The notes under the pieces were generated by a model. That model was not told where the DNA came from and made no database searches. It saw nothing but the letters and a program-made list of their open reading frames with translations. From Desulfobacteraceae bacterium (GTDB taxonomy: Bacteria > Desulfobacterota > DSM-4660 > Desulfatiglandales > Desulfatiglandaceae): a DNA stretch of 6,559 bases. The translations under genes and the position numbers were made by a program. Positions 1 to 5,150 of the stretch are shown piece by piece. Position 1 is the first letter of the stretch. The number at the start of each line of letters is the position of its first letter. Location: positions 1 through 6,559 of the forward strand of contig DSCZ01000160.1 of the NCBI GenBank assembly GCA_011048855.1. Reading direction: 5' to 3'.

Positions 1-1
1 G

Positions 2-106
2 ACCAGGGAACGGGTTTATGATGCCGGTCTGGCCTCAGCCGTTGAAAGGCTTGAGGCTGCGGGGATTAACCTGCCTTCCCGGGGAGAAGCGGGCAAATGT
101 CGATAG
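2..106 (+). CDS. C-terminal end of a probable aldehyde:ferredoxin oxidoreductase (AOR) family protein (partial, 5' end outside window)
   Basis: An open frame enters from the left edge and gives 34 residues (TRERVYDAGLASAVERLEAA...) before a TAG stop at 104-106. The pattern of a short helix, 'GL', an Ala/Val stretch and a 'RLEAAGI' helix resembles the extreme C terminus of AOR-family tungsten/molybdenum-pterin enzymes, which often end in 'lGL..va..L'. The stronger argument is context: the next gene is a small dicluster ferredoxin of the kind commonly encoded directly beside AOR genes, and the two overlap by 10 bp (ATG at 97, TAG at 104), which suggests translational coupling and a stoichiometric pair. 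AOR enzymes interconvert aldehydes and carboxylic acids with ferredoxin as electron carrier; some relatives act on other substrates, for example BamB in benzoyl-CoA reduction. No cofactor-binding motif lies in the visible part, so the identity is only probable. Confidence 0.5.
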   Translation, partial: TRERVYDAGLASAVERLEAAGINLPSRGEAGKCR

Positions 107-369
107 CGGTTGAAGTGGAGCGCTGCGCAGGGTGTCGGCTTTGCGAACTGGCCTGTTCTTTTGCACGGTATGGACATTTCAACCCGGCCGAGGCGGGCAT
201 TCAGGTTACGTTCAAGGACGACGGCACCCTGAGTGTAATGGTGAACGGAGAGTGTAACACTTGTCGGAAGCCGCTTTGCGTTGCTTTTTGCCCGGTAGGA
301 GCTATTAAAAGCCTGGTTGACGTCGAGAAGGATGAGCACCACCCGGTGCAAACTGCGTCCGCCGGTTAG
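97..369 (+). CDS. 2x[4Fe-4S] ferredoxin, probable electron partner of the upstream AOR-type enzyme
   Basis: This is a 90-aa soluble iron-sulfur protein. Two cysteine clusters are visible: C10-x2-C13-x2-C16-x3-C20 near the N terminus and C53-x2-C56-x4-C61-x3-C65-P in the second half, enough for two [4Fe-4S] centres. The stretch 'CRLCELACSFARYGHFNP' is typical of ferredoxin-like subunits that accompany AOR-family and related anaerobic oxidoreductases, unlike the clostridial 2[4Fe-4S] ferredoxin layout. There is no signal peptide or membrane segment, so it should act in the cytoplasm. The start ATG lies inside the end of the preceding gene; no better start is needed because the first cysteine is at residue 10. 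The expected role is electron transfer to or from the upstream enzyme. The C-terminal tail after about residue 72 is polar and probably disordered. Function as an iron-sulfur protein is secure; the partner is inferred from the overlap. Confidence 0.88.
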   Translation: MSIAVEVERCAGCRLCELACSFARYGHFNPAEAGIQVTFKDDGTLSVMVNGECNTCRKPLCVAFCPVGAIKSLVDVEKDEHHPVQTASAG

Positions 370-375
370 GCGGGC
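357..375 (+). other. Intercistronic hairpin over the ferredoxin stop codon
   Basis: CCGCC (359-363) and GGCGG (369-373) are perfect inverted repeats around a 5-nt loop. They extend by a T358-G374 wobble and a G357-C375 pair, giving a 7-bp stem. The stem contains part of the ferredoxin TAG stop (367-369). No T-tract follows directly, so it does not look like an intrinsic terminator. It may act as an mRNA-stabilising or processing element at the 5' side of the dctP message. Confidence 0.4.
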
Positions 376-412
376 TGCCATTGATCATTTAATTAACAGA
401 AAGGGGTCATTT

Positions 413-1405
413 ATGAAAAAGATGCTTTCATTCGCAATCGGAATCATGATTCTGGCGGTTTTTACGGCCGCTCCCTGCGGCGCCAAGACCACATGGAACG
501 CCAATTCGGTCTGGCCGCCGAACAACCATCATTCAATCGGTTTGGAAGAATTCGCCGCCAAAGTGAAGGAAGCAACCGGAGGTGAGTTGGAGATCATCGT
601 GAATTCCGGGGGTGCTTTGGGCTACAAGGGCCCTGAACTGCTGAAGGCGGTGCGTGACGGGCTGGTTCCGCTCTCCGATATGCTCATCTCAGGGGTGGCC
701 GGAGATGAGAAGATTTTTCAGATCGTTACACTTCCCTTTCTGGTTCATAGCTTCGAAGAGGCCAAGCTGCTCAACGATACGGCTCGCCCTTATTTCGATA
801 AAGCGGCTGAAAAATGGAAACAGAAGATTCTCTACATCGCTCCTTGGCCGGGTGCCGGACTCTGGAGCAAAAACAAGATTACCACGATCGAGGATATGCA
901 GGGGCTGAAGACTCGGACCTATGACAAAAACGGGGCACTTGTGGTGGAAGCGACCGGCGGCACACCTTATGCTTTGCCGTTTTCCGAGGTTTATTCTTCG
1001 CTGGCGACCGGGTTGATAGATTCGGTCATCACTTCGACTCCCACCGGCGTCGATGGTAAATTCTGGGAAGTTCTCAATTACTATCATCCGTTGAACATCA
1101 CGATCGCCACCGACATGGTCAATGTAAATCTGAAGGCGTTTAACAAGCTGGACGGGAAAACCCAGGAAACCCTTGTTAAGCTGGGCCAGGAGATGGAAGA
1201 GATCATGTGGAGGAAGGTGGCTGAAATCGACAAAGAAAAGGAAGCGATCTGTAACGAAAATGGGATAGAGACCGTTCAGCCCTCCAAAGAACTGATGAGT
1301 GCGCTGAGTGAGGTCACCGAGGGAATCCGCAGAGACTGGATCGAGAAGTCGCCGGATGATGCGAAGGCGCTTTATAAAGAATTCATGGAAAAGGTTCAGC
1401 GATAA
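413..1405 (+). CDS. dctP: TRAP transporter solute-binding protein, DctP family (periplasmic)
   Basis: This 330-aa protein is the extracytoplasmic receptor of a TRAP transporter (DctP family). An N-terminal signal peptide is clear: MKK, a hydrophobic core at about residues 5-20, and likely signal peptidase I cleavage after 'PCGA' (residue 24). The cysteine at 22 is preceded by proline and makes a poor lipobox, so a lipoprotein is unlikely. Family hallmarks follow: 'IIVNSGGALGYKGPELLKAVRDG' (about 61-83) and 'DMQGLKTRTYD...GGTPYALPFSEVYSSLATGLID' (161-203). R168 sits where DctP proteins carry the arginine that forms a salt bridge with the ligand carboxylate, so the cargo is probably a carboxylate. 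The ATG at 413 is chosen because AAGGGG lies just upstream and the signal peptide begins there; an upstream in-frame ATG at 317 would add 32 polar residues overlapping the ferredoxin gene. Length is normal for the family. The exact ligand cannot be deduced. Confidence 0.95.
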   Translation: MKKMLSFAIGIMILAVFTAAPCGAKTTWNANSVWPPNNHHSIGLEEFAAKVKEATGGELEIIVNSGGALGYKGPELLKAVRDGLVPLSDMLISGVAGDEKIFQIVTLPFLVHSFEEAKLLNDTARPYFDKAAEKWKQKILYIAPWPGAGLWSKNKITTIEDMQGLKTRTYDKNGALVVEATGGTPYALPFSEVYSSLATGLIDSVITSTPTGVDGKFWEVLNYYHPLNITIATDMVNVNLKAFNKLDGKTQETLVKLGQEMEEIMWRKVAEIDKEKEAICNENGIETVQPSKELMSALSEVTEGIRRDWIEKSPDDAKALYKEFMEKVQR

Positions 1406-1428
1406 ACATAAGGGCACACAGGCAATGC

Positions 1429-1474
1429 GGGGAATTTTCAGGCCGGGCGGTGGCGTTCGGCCCGAAAATTTCCC
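1429..1474 (+). other. Strong intercistronic hairpin between dctP and dctQ
   Basis: GGGGAATTTTC (1429-1439) pairs fully with GAAAATTTCCC (1464-1474), with one G-U pair. After an A/C mismatch, GGCCG (1441-1445) pairs with CGGCC (1458-1462). Two G-U and two G-C pairs can close the interior down to a GUGG tetraloop, giving about 20 pairs with a single mismatch. The nearest T-run (1482-1486) is 7 nt past the stem, so this is not a classical terminator, though partial termination is possible. Its place directly after the binding-protein gene matches the general pattern in which a stable 3' hairpin makes the receptor more abundant than the membrane subunits. The left arm can also pair with 1492-1507. 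Confidence 0.75.
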
Positions 1475-1488
1475 ATGACAGTTTTTGA

Positions 1489-1510
1489 CCGGGCCTGAAA
1501 AGTCCCCCGG
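1489..1510 (+). promoter_or_regulatory. Alternative pairing arm and small hairpin beside the dctQ ribosome binding site
   Basis: GGCCTGAAAAGTCCCC (1492-1507) is complementary to the left arm of the upstream hairpin (1429-1444) at 15 of 16 positions, so it competes with 1459-1474 for that arm. It can also form a local stem, CCGGG (1489-1493) with CCCGG (1506-1510), that covers the first two bases of the GGGAG ribosome binding site (1509-1513) of dctQ, whose ATG is at 1521. Mutually exclusive folds could therefore adjust dctQ translation. The pairing is read from sequence; the regulatory role is inferred. Confidence 0.4.
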
Positions 1511-1520
1511 GAGTTGATGT

Positions 1521-2057
1521 ATGAAAATGCTGGTTCGATGGATCGATCGCCTCTCGTTTTCGGGAGGGGTTTTGGCTGGTGTTATGCTTTGCGCCGGGCT
1601 GGTGTTTGTGGTCATCGAAATCGTCCTGCGCACCGGTTTCAGCAGTACGTTGTTTGTAACCGAAGAATACTCCGGTTATCTTATGTGCGGCCTTACCTTT
1701 TGTGCGCTGGGATATACGTTGAGCCAAAAGGGCCATATACGGATGACGTTCCTGCTGAAGATCGTTCAGGGACGGCCTCGGATTTATCTTGATATCGTTT
1801 GTTTTACGGTCGGACTGGTTTTTTGCGTCGGGCTGACGTATTTCATAACCTTGTTTTTCTGGGATTCAGTGGTCAGCCGGTCCCAGTCAATGCAGATTTC
1901 GGAGACCTATCTGGCGATACCCCAGTTTTTTATGCTGCTGGGTTCATTTTTGATGACCTTCCAGTTTTTCGGTGAGATCCTGCGGGCTATCGACTTGCTG
2001 AAGAACTGGACGGATGAATCGGCCCTGAGGGAGGAATCCGACGCGTTGGGCCGATAA
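1521..2057 (+). CDS. dctQ: TRAP transporter small membrane subunit, DctQ family
   Basis: This 178-aa integral membrane protein is the small (Q) subunit of the TRAP transporter; it partners DctM in the inner membrane. Four hydrophobic segments fit the family topology: about residues 14-37, 48-68, 88-114 and 131-155. The family signature is visible in 'VIEIVLRTGF' (31-40), 'VTEEYSGYLMCGLTFCALGYTLSQKGHIRM' (46-75), where Glu and Tyr precede the second helix and 'KGHI' follows it. The C-terminal tail (about 160-178) is charged and probably cytoplasmic. The ATG at 1521 is preceded by GGGAG at 1509-1513 with 7-nt spacing. It lies 115 bp after dctP, a large gap for an operon, filled by strong RNA secondary structure, and 40 bp before dctM. 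The family assignment is secure despite the weak sequence conservation usual for this subunit. Confidence 0.92.
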   Translation: MKMLVRWIDRLSFSGGVLAGVMLCAGLVFVVIEIVLRTGFSSTLFVTEEYSGYLMCGLTFCALGYTLSQKGHIRMTFLLKIVQGRPRIYLDIVCFTVGLVFCVGLTYFITLFFWDSVVSRSQSMQISETYLAIPQFFMLLGSFLMTFQFFGEILRAIDLLKNWTDESALREESDALGR

Positions 2058-2083
2058 TCCATTCGAGGCCCGATCGGCGGCTT

Positions 2084-2090
2084 AGAGGAG
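2084..2090 (+). promoter_or_regulatory. Ribosome binding site fixing the TTG start of dctM
   Basis: AGAGGAG sits 7 nt before TTG at 2098. No ATG or GTG with comparable spacing is available in this frame, so the site decides the unusual start. Confidence 0.7.
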
Positions 2091-2097
2091 TTGTATT

Positions 2098-3396
2098 TTG
2101 GATCTTGTCACTGTTTCGTTGACTTTGTTCGCCCTGTTGGTCGTTTTCATGGGTGGAACCGTGTGGATCGGGATATCGTTGTTTCTCGTCGGTGTGGGCG
2201 GGTTCGTTATTTTTACCGATATGCCTTTCGGCGCCGTGATGAGCAACGCCGCGTGGAACAACACCAGCGGATCGGCGATGATGGCTCTGCCCATGTTTGT
2301 ATGGATGGGGGAAATTTTGTTCAGAAGTAAAATTTCCCAGAATCTCTTCAACGGGCTGACGCCCTGGATGGATCGGATACCGGGTGGGTTGCTGCACGTC
2401 AATATTTTTGCGTGCACTTTTTTTGCGGCCGTGAGTGGGTCTTCTGCCGCCACAACAGCCACGGTGGGAAAGATAACGGTGCCGGAGCTGCGTGACCGGG
2501 GGTACGACAAGCGAATTTCGGTGGGGTCGCTGGCCGGGGCGGGGACCCTCGGATTTTTAATTCCACCCAGCATGATGATGCTGGTTTATGGAATCATCGG
2601 GGATGTGAGTATCGGCAAACTGTTCATAGGAGGTTTTCTTCCCGGTGTTTTGATTGTGGGTTTATTCTGCGGTTACATAATGTTGCGCTGTTTGCTGAAC
2701 CCCAGTCTGGCGCCTGCCGGGAGCGAATTTCACACATGGGGCCAACGTGTGCGCGCGATCCCGGAGATCGCCCCGGTGTTTTTTTTGATCCTCGTGGTTC
2801 TGGGCAGTTTATATGCCGGTTGGGCCACTCCGACCGAGGCTGGGGCTGTGGGCGTGGTCGGGTCGCTTGTTTTCGCAGTCATAAGCCGCAGCATGGACCG
2901 TGAAATTTTTGCCGAAAGTTTGATGGGCGCGATTAAGACCAGCTGCATGATCATGCTGATCGTAATGGGGGCCAGCTACCTTTCCGTGGCCGTCGGTTAT
3001 CTGGGAATCACGCGCAAGCTGACTATTATGGTCACCGAGATGGGGTTGTCGCCCTATGTGCTTATACTGATTCTGAGTGTTCTTTATGTCGGATTGGGCT
3101 GTCTGGTGGATGGTTTTTCCATGATCGTAATGACGACCCCGATCGTGCTGCCGCTTGTCACCGTAGCGGGATTCGATCCAGTCTGGTTCGGAGTATACCT
3201 GGTGTTGATGATAGAACTGGCCCAGATTACACCTCCTGTGGGGTTTAATCTTTTTGTCATCAGCAGTTTGAATAATGATGATATCTTAACCATAGCCAGG
3301 GCAGCAATGCCTTTTTTCGGATTAATGGCAGTGGCTACTGTTATGATCACCATATTTCCTCAGATTGTTCTGTTTTTGCCCAATATGATGAAATAA
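2098..3396 (+). CDS. dctM: TRAP transporter large membrane (permease) subunit, DctM family
   Basis: This 432-aa polytopic protein is the ion-coupled permease of the TRAP system. It is hydrophobic throughout, with about a dozen membrane segments. Family motifs are all present: 'ALPMFVWMGEILF' (63-75), 'AAVSGSSAATTATVG' (110-124), which corresponds to the Ser-rich hairpin near the sodium and substrate sites, 'GFLIPPSMMMLVYG' (152-165), 'GWATPTEAGAVG' (241-252) and 'ITPPVGFNLFVISS' (377-390). The length is typical and nothing looks missing. The start is TTG at 2098, supported by AGAGGAG 7 nt upstream. The first codons give MDLVTVSLTLFALLVVFMGGT, the usual N terminus of the family. It closes the dctPQM set; the next gene lies on the other strand. 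The transported compound is unknown. Confidence 0.95.
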   Translation: MDLVTVSLTLFALLVVFMGGTVWIGISLFLVGVGGFVIFTDMPFGAVMSNAAWNNTSGSAMMALPMFVWMGEILFRSKISQNLFNGLTPWMDRIPGGLLHVNIFACTFFAAVSGSSAATTATVGKITVPELRDRGYDKRISVGSLAGAGTLGFLIPPSMMMLVYGIIGDVSIGKLFIGGFLPGVLIVGLFCGYIMLRCLLNPSLAPAGSEFHTWGQRVRAIPEIAPVFFLILVVLGSLYAGWATPTEAGAVGVVGSLVFAVISRSMDREIFAESLMGAIKTSCMIMLIVMGASYLSVAVGYLGITRKLTIMVTEMGLSPYVLILILSVLYVGLGCLVDGFSMIVMTTPIVLPLVTVAGFDPVWFGVYLVLMIELAQITPPVGFNLFVISSLNNDDILTIARAAMPFFGLMAVATVMITIFPQIVLFLPNMMK

Positions 3397-3627
3397 TCGG
3401 TGTAAATAGAGAGATTCGGTGGATGGGTGTTGATGCAGGAGCTCCGGACATACCGAATGTTGCCGAATAGCAAGCCGCTGGTCTTTTACGGCGTTACCGG
3501 CGCTGGAGTTTCTTTTCTGACGGATTCCCAGGTTTATTGCAATGCACACTGATGTTTGACTTAGAGTGTGTTTTGTGTTTTTGCCCTGGTCTACCATCCG
3601 AAACCTGACGCGGTGCCTTCAGGGGAA
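3397..3627. other. Non-coding stretch after dctM
   Basis: I see no credible gene here in any frame; the longest frames lack a ribosome binding site and resemble no family I know. One weak inverted repeat, ATTCGGT (3414-3420) with ACCGAAT (3452-3458), encloses a GGAGCTCC palindrome (3438-3445). A second CCGAAT copy lies at 3463-3468 and could pair with the same left arm. None of these is followed by a T-tract. The stretch probably holds only the 3' end of the dct transcript. Confidence 0.4.
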
Positions 3628-3659
3628 GACCCGCTTCCTGCTCTTCGAGGAAGCGGGTC
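3628..3659. terminator. Probable hairpin terminator between convergent genes
   Basis: GACCCGCTTCC (3628-3638) and GGAAGCGGGTC (3649-3659) form a perfect 11-bp stem with a 10-nt loop. It lies between dctM (+) and the FMN-binding gene (-), 34 bp beyond the stop of the latter. On neither strand does a clean T-run follow: the - strand reads TTCCCC after the stem, and the + strand has its C/T-rich run only about 25 nt later (C7T6 at 3683-3695). It may terminate the - strand gene or act on both strands, but inefficiently by the intrinsic rule. Confidence 0.55.
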
Positions 3660-3693
3660 CTGTGATGTTCCGAGGGAAGTTTCCCCCCCTTTT

Positions 3694-4074
3694 TTATGCA
3701 ATCTTTTCGGCTCCAGAATAAACTTCTTCCACATGGATCACCGCAGCACCGCGGCCGGGGAATTTCGGGTCGAGCCAGCCCTTCTTCATGTCATCATAAT
3801 GCGGCCCCTCTGTGTGATAGGAAACCGTTCCCTTAACCTGGAAGGACCTTTTTTCCGGGGCTATGTAAAGCAGGCTGACTTTCTGGTTCACGTCGATGTT
3901 TTTCCGGGTCTTGTCGAAAAAGTTGTCGGCGACGACAATCGTTTCTTCATCGGGCATCTTGACACAGGTCACCCATATGCTGTTGGGTGTTCCCTCACGA
4001 TCAGCCGTTGTAAACACGCATGCACCCTGTCGTTCATCCCATGCATTGCGTGCGTTTTCAGGTACTTTAGCCAC
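3694..4074 (-). CDS. Small FMN-binding split-barrel protein (pyridoxamine 5'-phosphate oxidase-like family)
   Basis: This 126-aa cytoplasmic protein has the length and layout of the single-domain FMN-binding split barrel. Its order of elements resembles the Desulfovibrio FMN-binding protein: 'GACVFTTADREGTPNSIWVTCVKMPDEETIVVADNFFDKTRKNI' (17-60), with K55, T56 and N59 in the loop where that family holds the FMN phosphate, then 'VSLLYIAPEKRSFQVKGTVSYHTEGPHYD' (66-94) and a final 'GAAVIHVEEVYSG' strand (109-121). Such proteins bind FMN as homodimers; known roles range from redox to flavin storage, and no substrate is indicated here. The GTG start at 4074 is backed by an excellent AAGGAGGA ribosome binding site (4081-4088) with near-ideal spacing; the first in-frame Met comes only at residue 40, inside the fold. 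It is transcribed divergently from the GntR gene and convergently with dctM. The TAA stop lies in the poly-T/A run at 3694-3696. Confidence 0.82.
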   Translation of the reverse strand: MAKVPENARNAWDERQGACVFTTADREGTPNSIWVTCVKMPDEETIVVADNFFDKTRKNIDVNQKVSLLYIAPEKRSFQVKGTVSYHTEGPHYDDMKKGWLDPKFPGRGAAVIHVEEVYSGAEKIA

Positions 4075-4080
4075 TATAAT

Positions 4081-4088
4081 TCCTCCTT
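4081..4088 (-). promoter_or_regulatory. Near-perfect ribosome binding site of the FMN-binding gene
   Basis: On the - strand this reads AAGGAGGA, an almost complete anti-16S match, followed by ATTATA and GTG. It establishes GTG at 4074 as the start and predicts strong translation. Confidence 0.8.
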
Positions 4089-4140
4089 CTGCAGTTAAAT
4101 TTACGGCCCGTCGTACGTTGACTTCGAGCCGGCGTTTTGA

Positions 4141-4169
4141 ACTTAACCACTTTTGGGCATACGAGTCAA
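4141..4169 (-). promoter_or_regulatory. Possible sigma-70 promoter for the FMN-binding gene
   Basis: On the - strand TTGACT (complement of 4164-4169) is followed after exactly 17 nt by TTAAGT (complement of 4141-4146). The -35 matches consensus at 5 of 6 positions, the -10 at only 3 of 6. It would give a leader of about 60 nt. Confidence 0.3.
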
Positions 4170-4223
4170 GGCAACAGGCTTTTTGAGATTCGTTTGAGGA
4201 CCTGTTTCAGCACGATTTTTTTC

Positions 4224-4252
4224 TTGACAACAGAAAGAGGGTTGTGAAAAAT
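4224..4252 (+). promoter_or_regulatory. Probable sigma-70 promoter of the GntR-flavoprotein unit
   Basis: A perfect TTGACA -35 (4224-4229) is followed after 17 nt by AAAAAT (4247-4252), which matches TATAAT at 4 of 6 positions. The predicted start of transcription, near 4259, falls inside the adjacent palindrome. The -35 is convincing; the -10 is moderate. Confidence 0.5.
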
Positions 4253-4256
4253 ATCT

Positions 4257-4270
4257 TATAGTCGACTATA
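4257..4270. promoter_or_regulatory. Perfect 14-bp palindrome, likely GntR-family operator
   Basis: TATAGTCGACTATA is a perfect 7+7 inverted repeat that fits the general GntR-family operator scheme of GT and AC half-sites (here GT-CG-AC) flanked by A/T. It covers the predicted transcription start and lies 64 bp before the GntR-type gene. Binding there would block initiation, so autorepression relieved by an effector is the simplest model. I found no second full copy in the window. Confidence 0.6.
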
Positions 4271-4320
4271 TGAATACCATTATATTTTAATAAATTCAAA
4301 TAATTAATTTATTTTAATTG
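4271..4320 (+). other. Very AT-rich untranslated leader of the GntR gene
   Basis: About 50 nt with very few G or C bases separate the palindrome from the gene. It contains an 8-bp all-A/T inverted repeat, AATAAATT (4289-4296) with AATTTATT (4306-4313). It stands out from the surrounding GC-moderate sequence and may be flexible or curved DNA, or an unstructured leader. No riboswitch-like structure is visible. Confidence 0.4.
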
Positions 4321-4334
4321 GTGGTTCCCTGAGG

Positions 4335-5105
4335 ATGGCAACTCAAAACTTATATGGGATGAGAACAGGTGCGAATGGGCCAGAGAACAAGAGCCCATTG
4401 CCCCGATACTATCGTATTCAGATGGAACTCCGAAAACAGATAGAATCCGGTGGATGGCTTCCCGGCGAGATGATCCCGGCCGAGAGTCAGATCGCGGATA
4501 ATTACGGCGTCAGCCTTGGAACTGTACGGCGGGCGATTCAGGATCTGGTCACAGACGGTCTTCTTTACCGGATGCAGGGGAAAGGTACGCTGGTCGCTGG
4601 AACTAATCTGAAGCGCGAGACCCTGCGTTATTACCGTTTCAAAAAGGATTTCGCCAAGAAAGAATCCTCCCATCAGATCACGTTGCTGAGTCTGGAAAAA
4701 ATTCCGGGGAATGCCGATATCAACCAATTTTTAAAAGTGCCCGAGGATATGGAACTTTATCTTCTTAAAAGGGTTTTCACTCGCTCGGGACAATCGATTG
4801 TTTATTCAATATCTTATCTGCCTTCCGGGATTGTTTGCGGCTTGGAGCAACTTTCCAGACACAGGCTTGAACGGGTACCGCTATATTTGACCCTGGAAAA
4901 CAAATACGGAATCCCCACCAAGGAAAATGAAGAGTTGATTTCCGTTGAACCGGCTGATGCCGAAACAGCCGGGGTGCTTCACGTGAAGGAAGGTGACGCG
5001 CTCCTACGGATAGATATGCTGTGTTTTACATACAGGAAACGGCCTTACGAATACAGGACAAGCTGGTGTACCACTGGGGCGTACAAGCTGGTGCGTACGT
5101 ATTGA
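4335..5105 (+). CDS. GntR-family transcriptional regulator, HutC subfamily (winged helix plus UTRA domain)
   Basis: This 256-aa protein has the two-domain HutC architecture. Residues about 22-88 form the GntR winged helix-turn-helix: 'PRYYRIQMELRKQIESGGWLPGEMIPAESQIADNYGVSLGTVRRAIQDLVTDGLLYRMQGKGTLV', with the recognition helix around 'VSLGTVRRAIQDL' and the wing 'RMQGKGT'. Residues about 110-254 match the UTRA effector domain, with 'LYLLKRVFTRSGQSIVYSISYLPSGI' and a final 'LLRIDMLCFTYRKRPYEYRTSWCTTGAYKLVRTY' strand set. UTRA domains bind small metabolites, so it probably senses the compound handled by neighbouring genes. The ATG at 4335 has only a weak GGTGG (4320-4324) about 10 nt upstream; GAGG touches the ATG too closely to help. 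An ATG at 4359 (residue 9) is an alternative start that keeps both domains. A perfect palindrome upstream is its likely operator, and the flavoprotein gene follows after 45 bp. Confidence 0.93.
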   Translation: MATQNLYGMRTGANGPENKSPLPRYYRIQMELRKQIESGGWLPGEMIPAESQIADNYGVSLGTVRRAIQDLVTDGLLYRMQGKGTLVAGTNLKRETLRYYRFKKDFAKKESSHQITLLSLEKIPGNADINQFLKVPEDMELYLLKRVFTRSGQSIVYSISYLPSGIVCGLEQLSRHRLERVPLYLTLENKYGIPTKENEELISVEPADAETAGVLHVKEGDALLRIDMLCFTYRKRPYEYRTSWCTTGAYKLVRTY

Positions 5106-5140
5106 TCCATTGCCAATTCATTCAAAATGTTAACCATTTA

Positions 5141-5145
5141 AGGAG
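5141..5145 (+). promoter_or_regulatory. Ribosome binding site of the flavoprotein gene
   Basis: AGGAG followed by AAATA and ATG at 5151 is a good site with 5-nt spacing, and it fixes the start ahead of the dinucleotide-binding motif. No convincing promoter is visible in the 45-bp gap, which favours co-transcription with the GntR gene. Confidence 0.7.
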
Positions 5146-5150
5146 AAATA

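Noticed and set aside
317..412. Upstream in-frame extension of the dctP frame to an ATG at 317
   Set aside because: It would put 32 arginine-rich polar residues ahead of a clean signal peptide and overlap the ferredoxin gene; the ATG at 413 has AAGGGG just upstream.
1475..1486. Intrinsic terminator formed by the 1429-1474 hairpin and TTTTT
   Set aside because: The T-run starts 7 nt after the stem and is only five long, and dctQ downstream needs the transcript; at most it causes partial termination.
1429..1507. Mobile repeat or REP/MITE element in the dctP-dctQ gap
   Set aside because: No second copy was found elsewhere in the window and there is no target-site duplication; the short GGGGAATTTC likeness near 3759 lies in coding sequence and looks accidental.
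689..1633. Long open frame on the - strand opposite dctP
   Set aside because: It is antisense to a clear DctP gene, resembles no family I know, and crosses the dctP-dctQ gap; it is a by-product of the codon use of dctP.
3568..4098. 176-codon + strand frame opposite the FMN-binding gene
   Set aside because: It runs across the terminator hairpin and is antisense to a gene with a recognisable fold and strong ribosome binding site; its translation shows no domain.
4289..4313. AT-rich inverted repeat in the GntR leader as an operator or terminator
   Set aside because: It has only 8 A/T pairs with a mismatched centre in a low-complexity AT stretch; this is expected by chance there.
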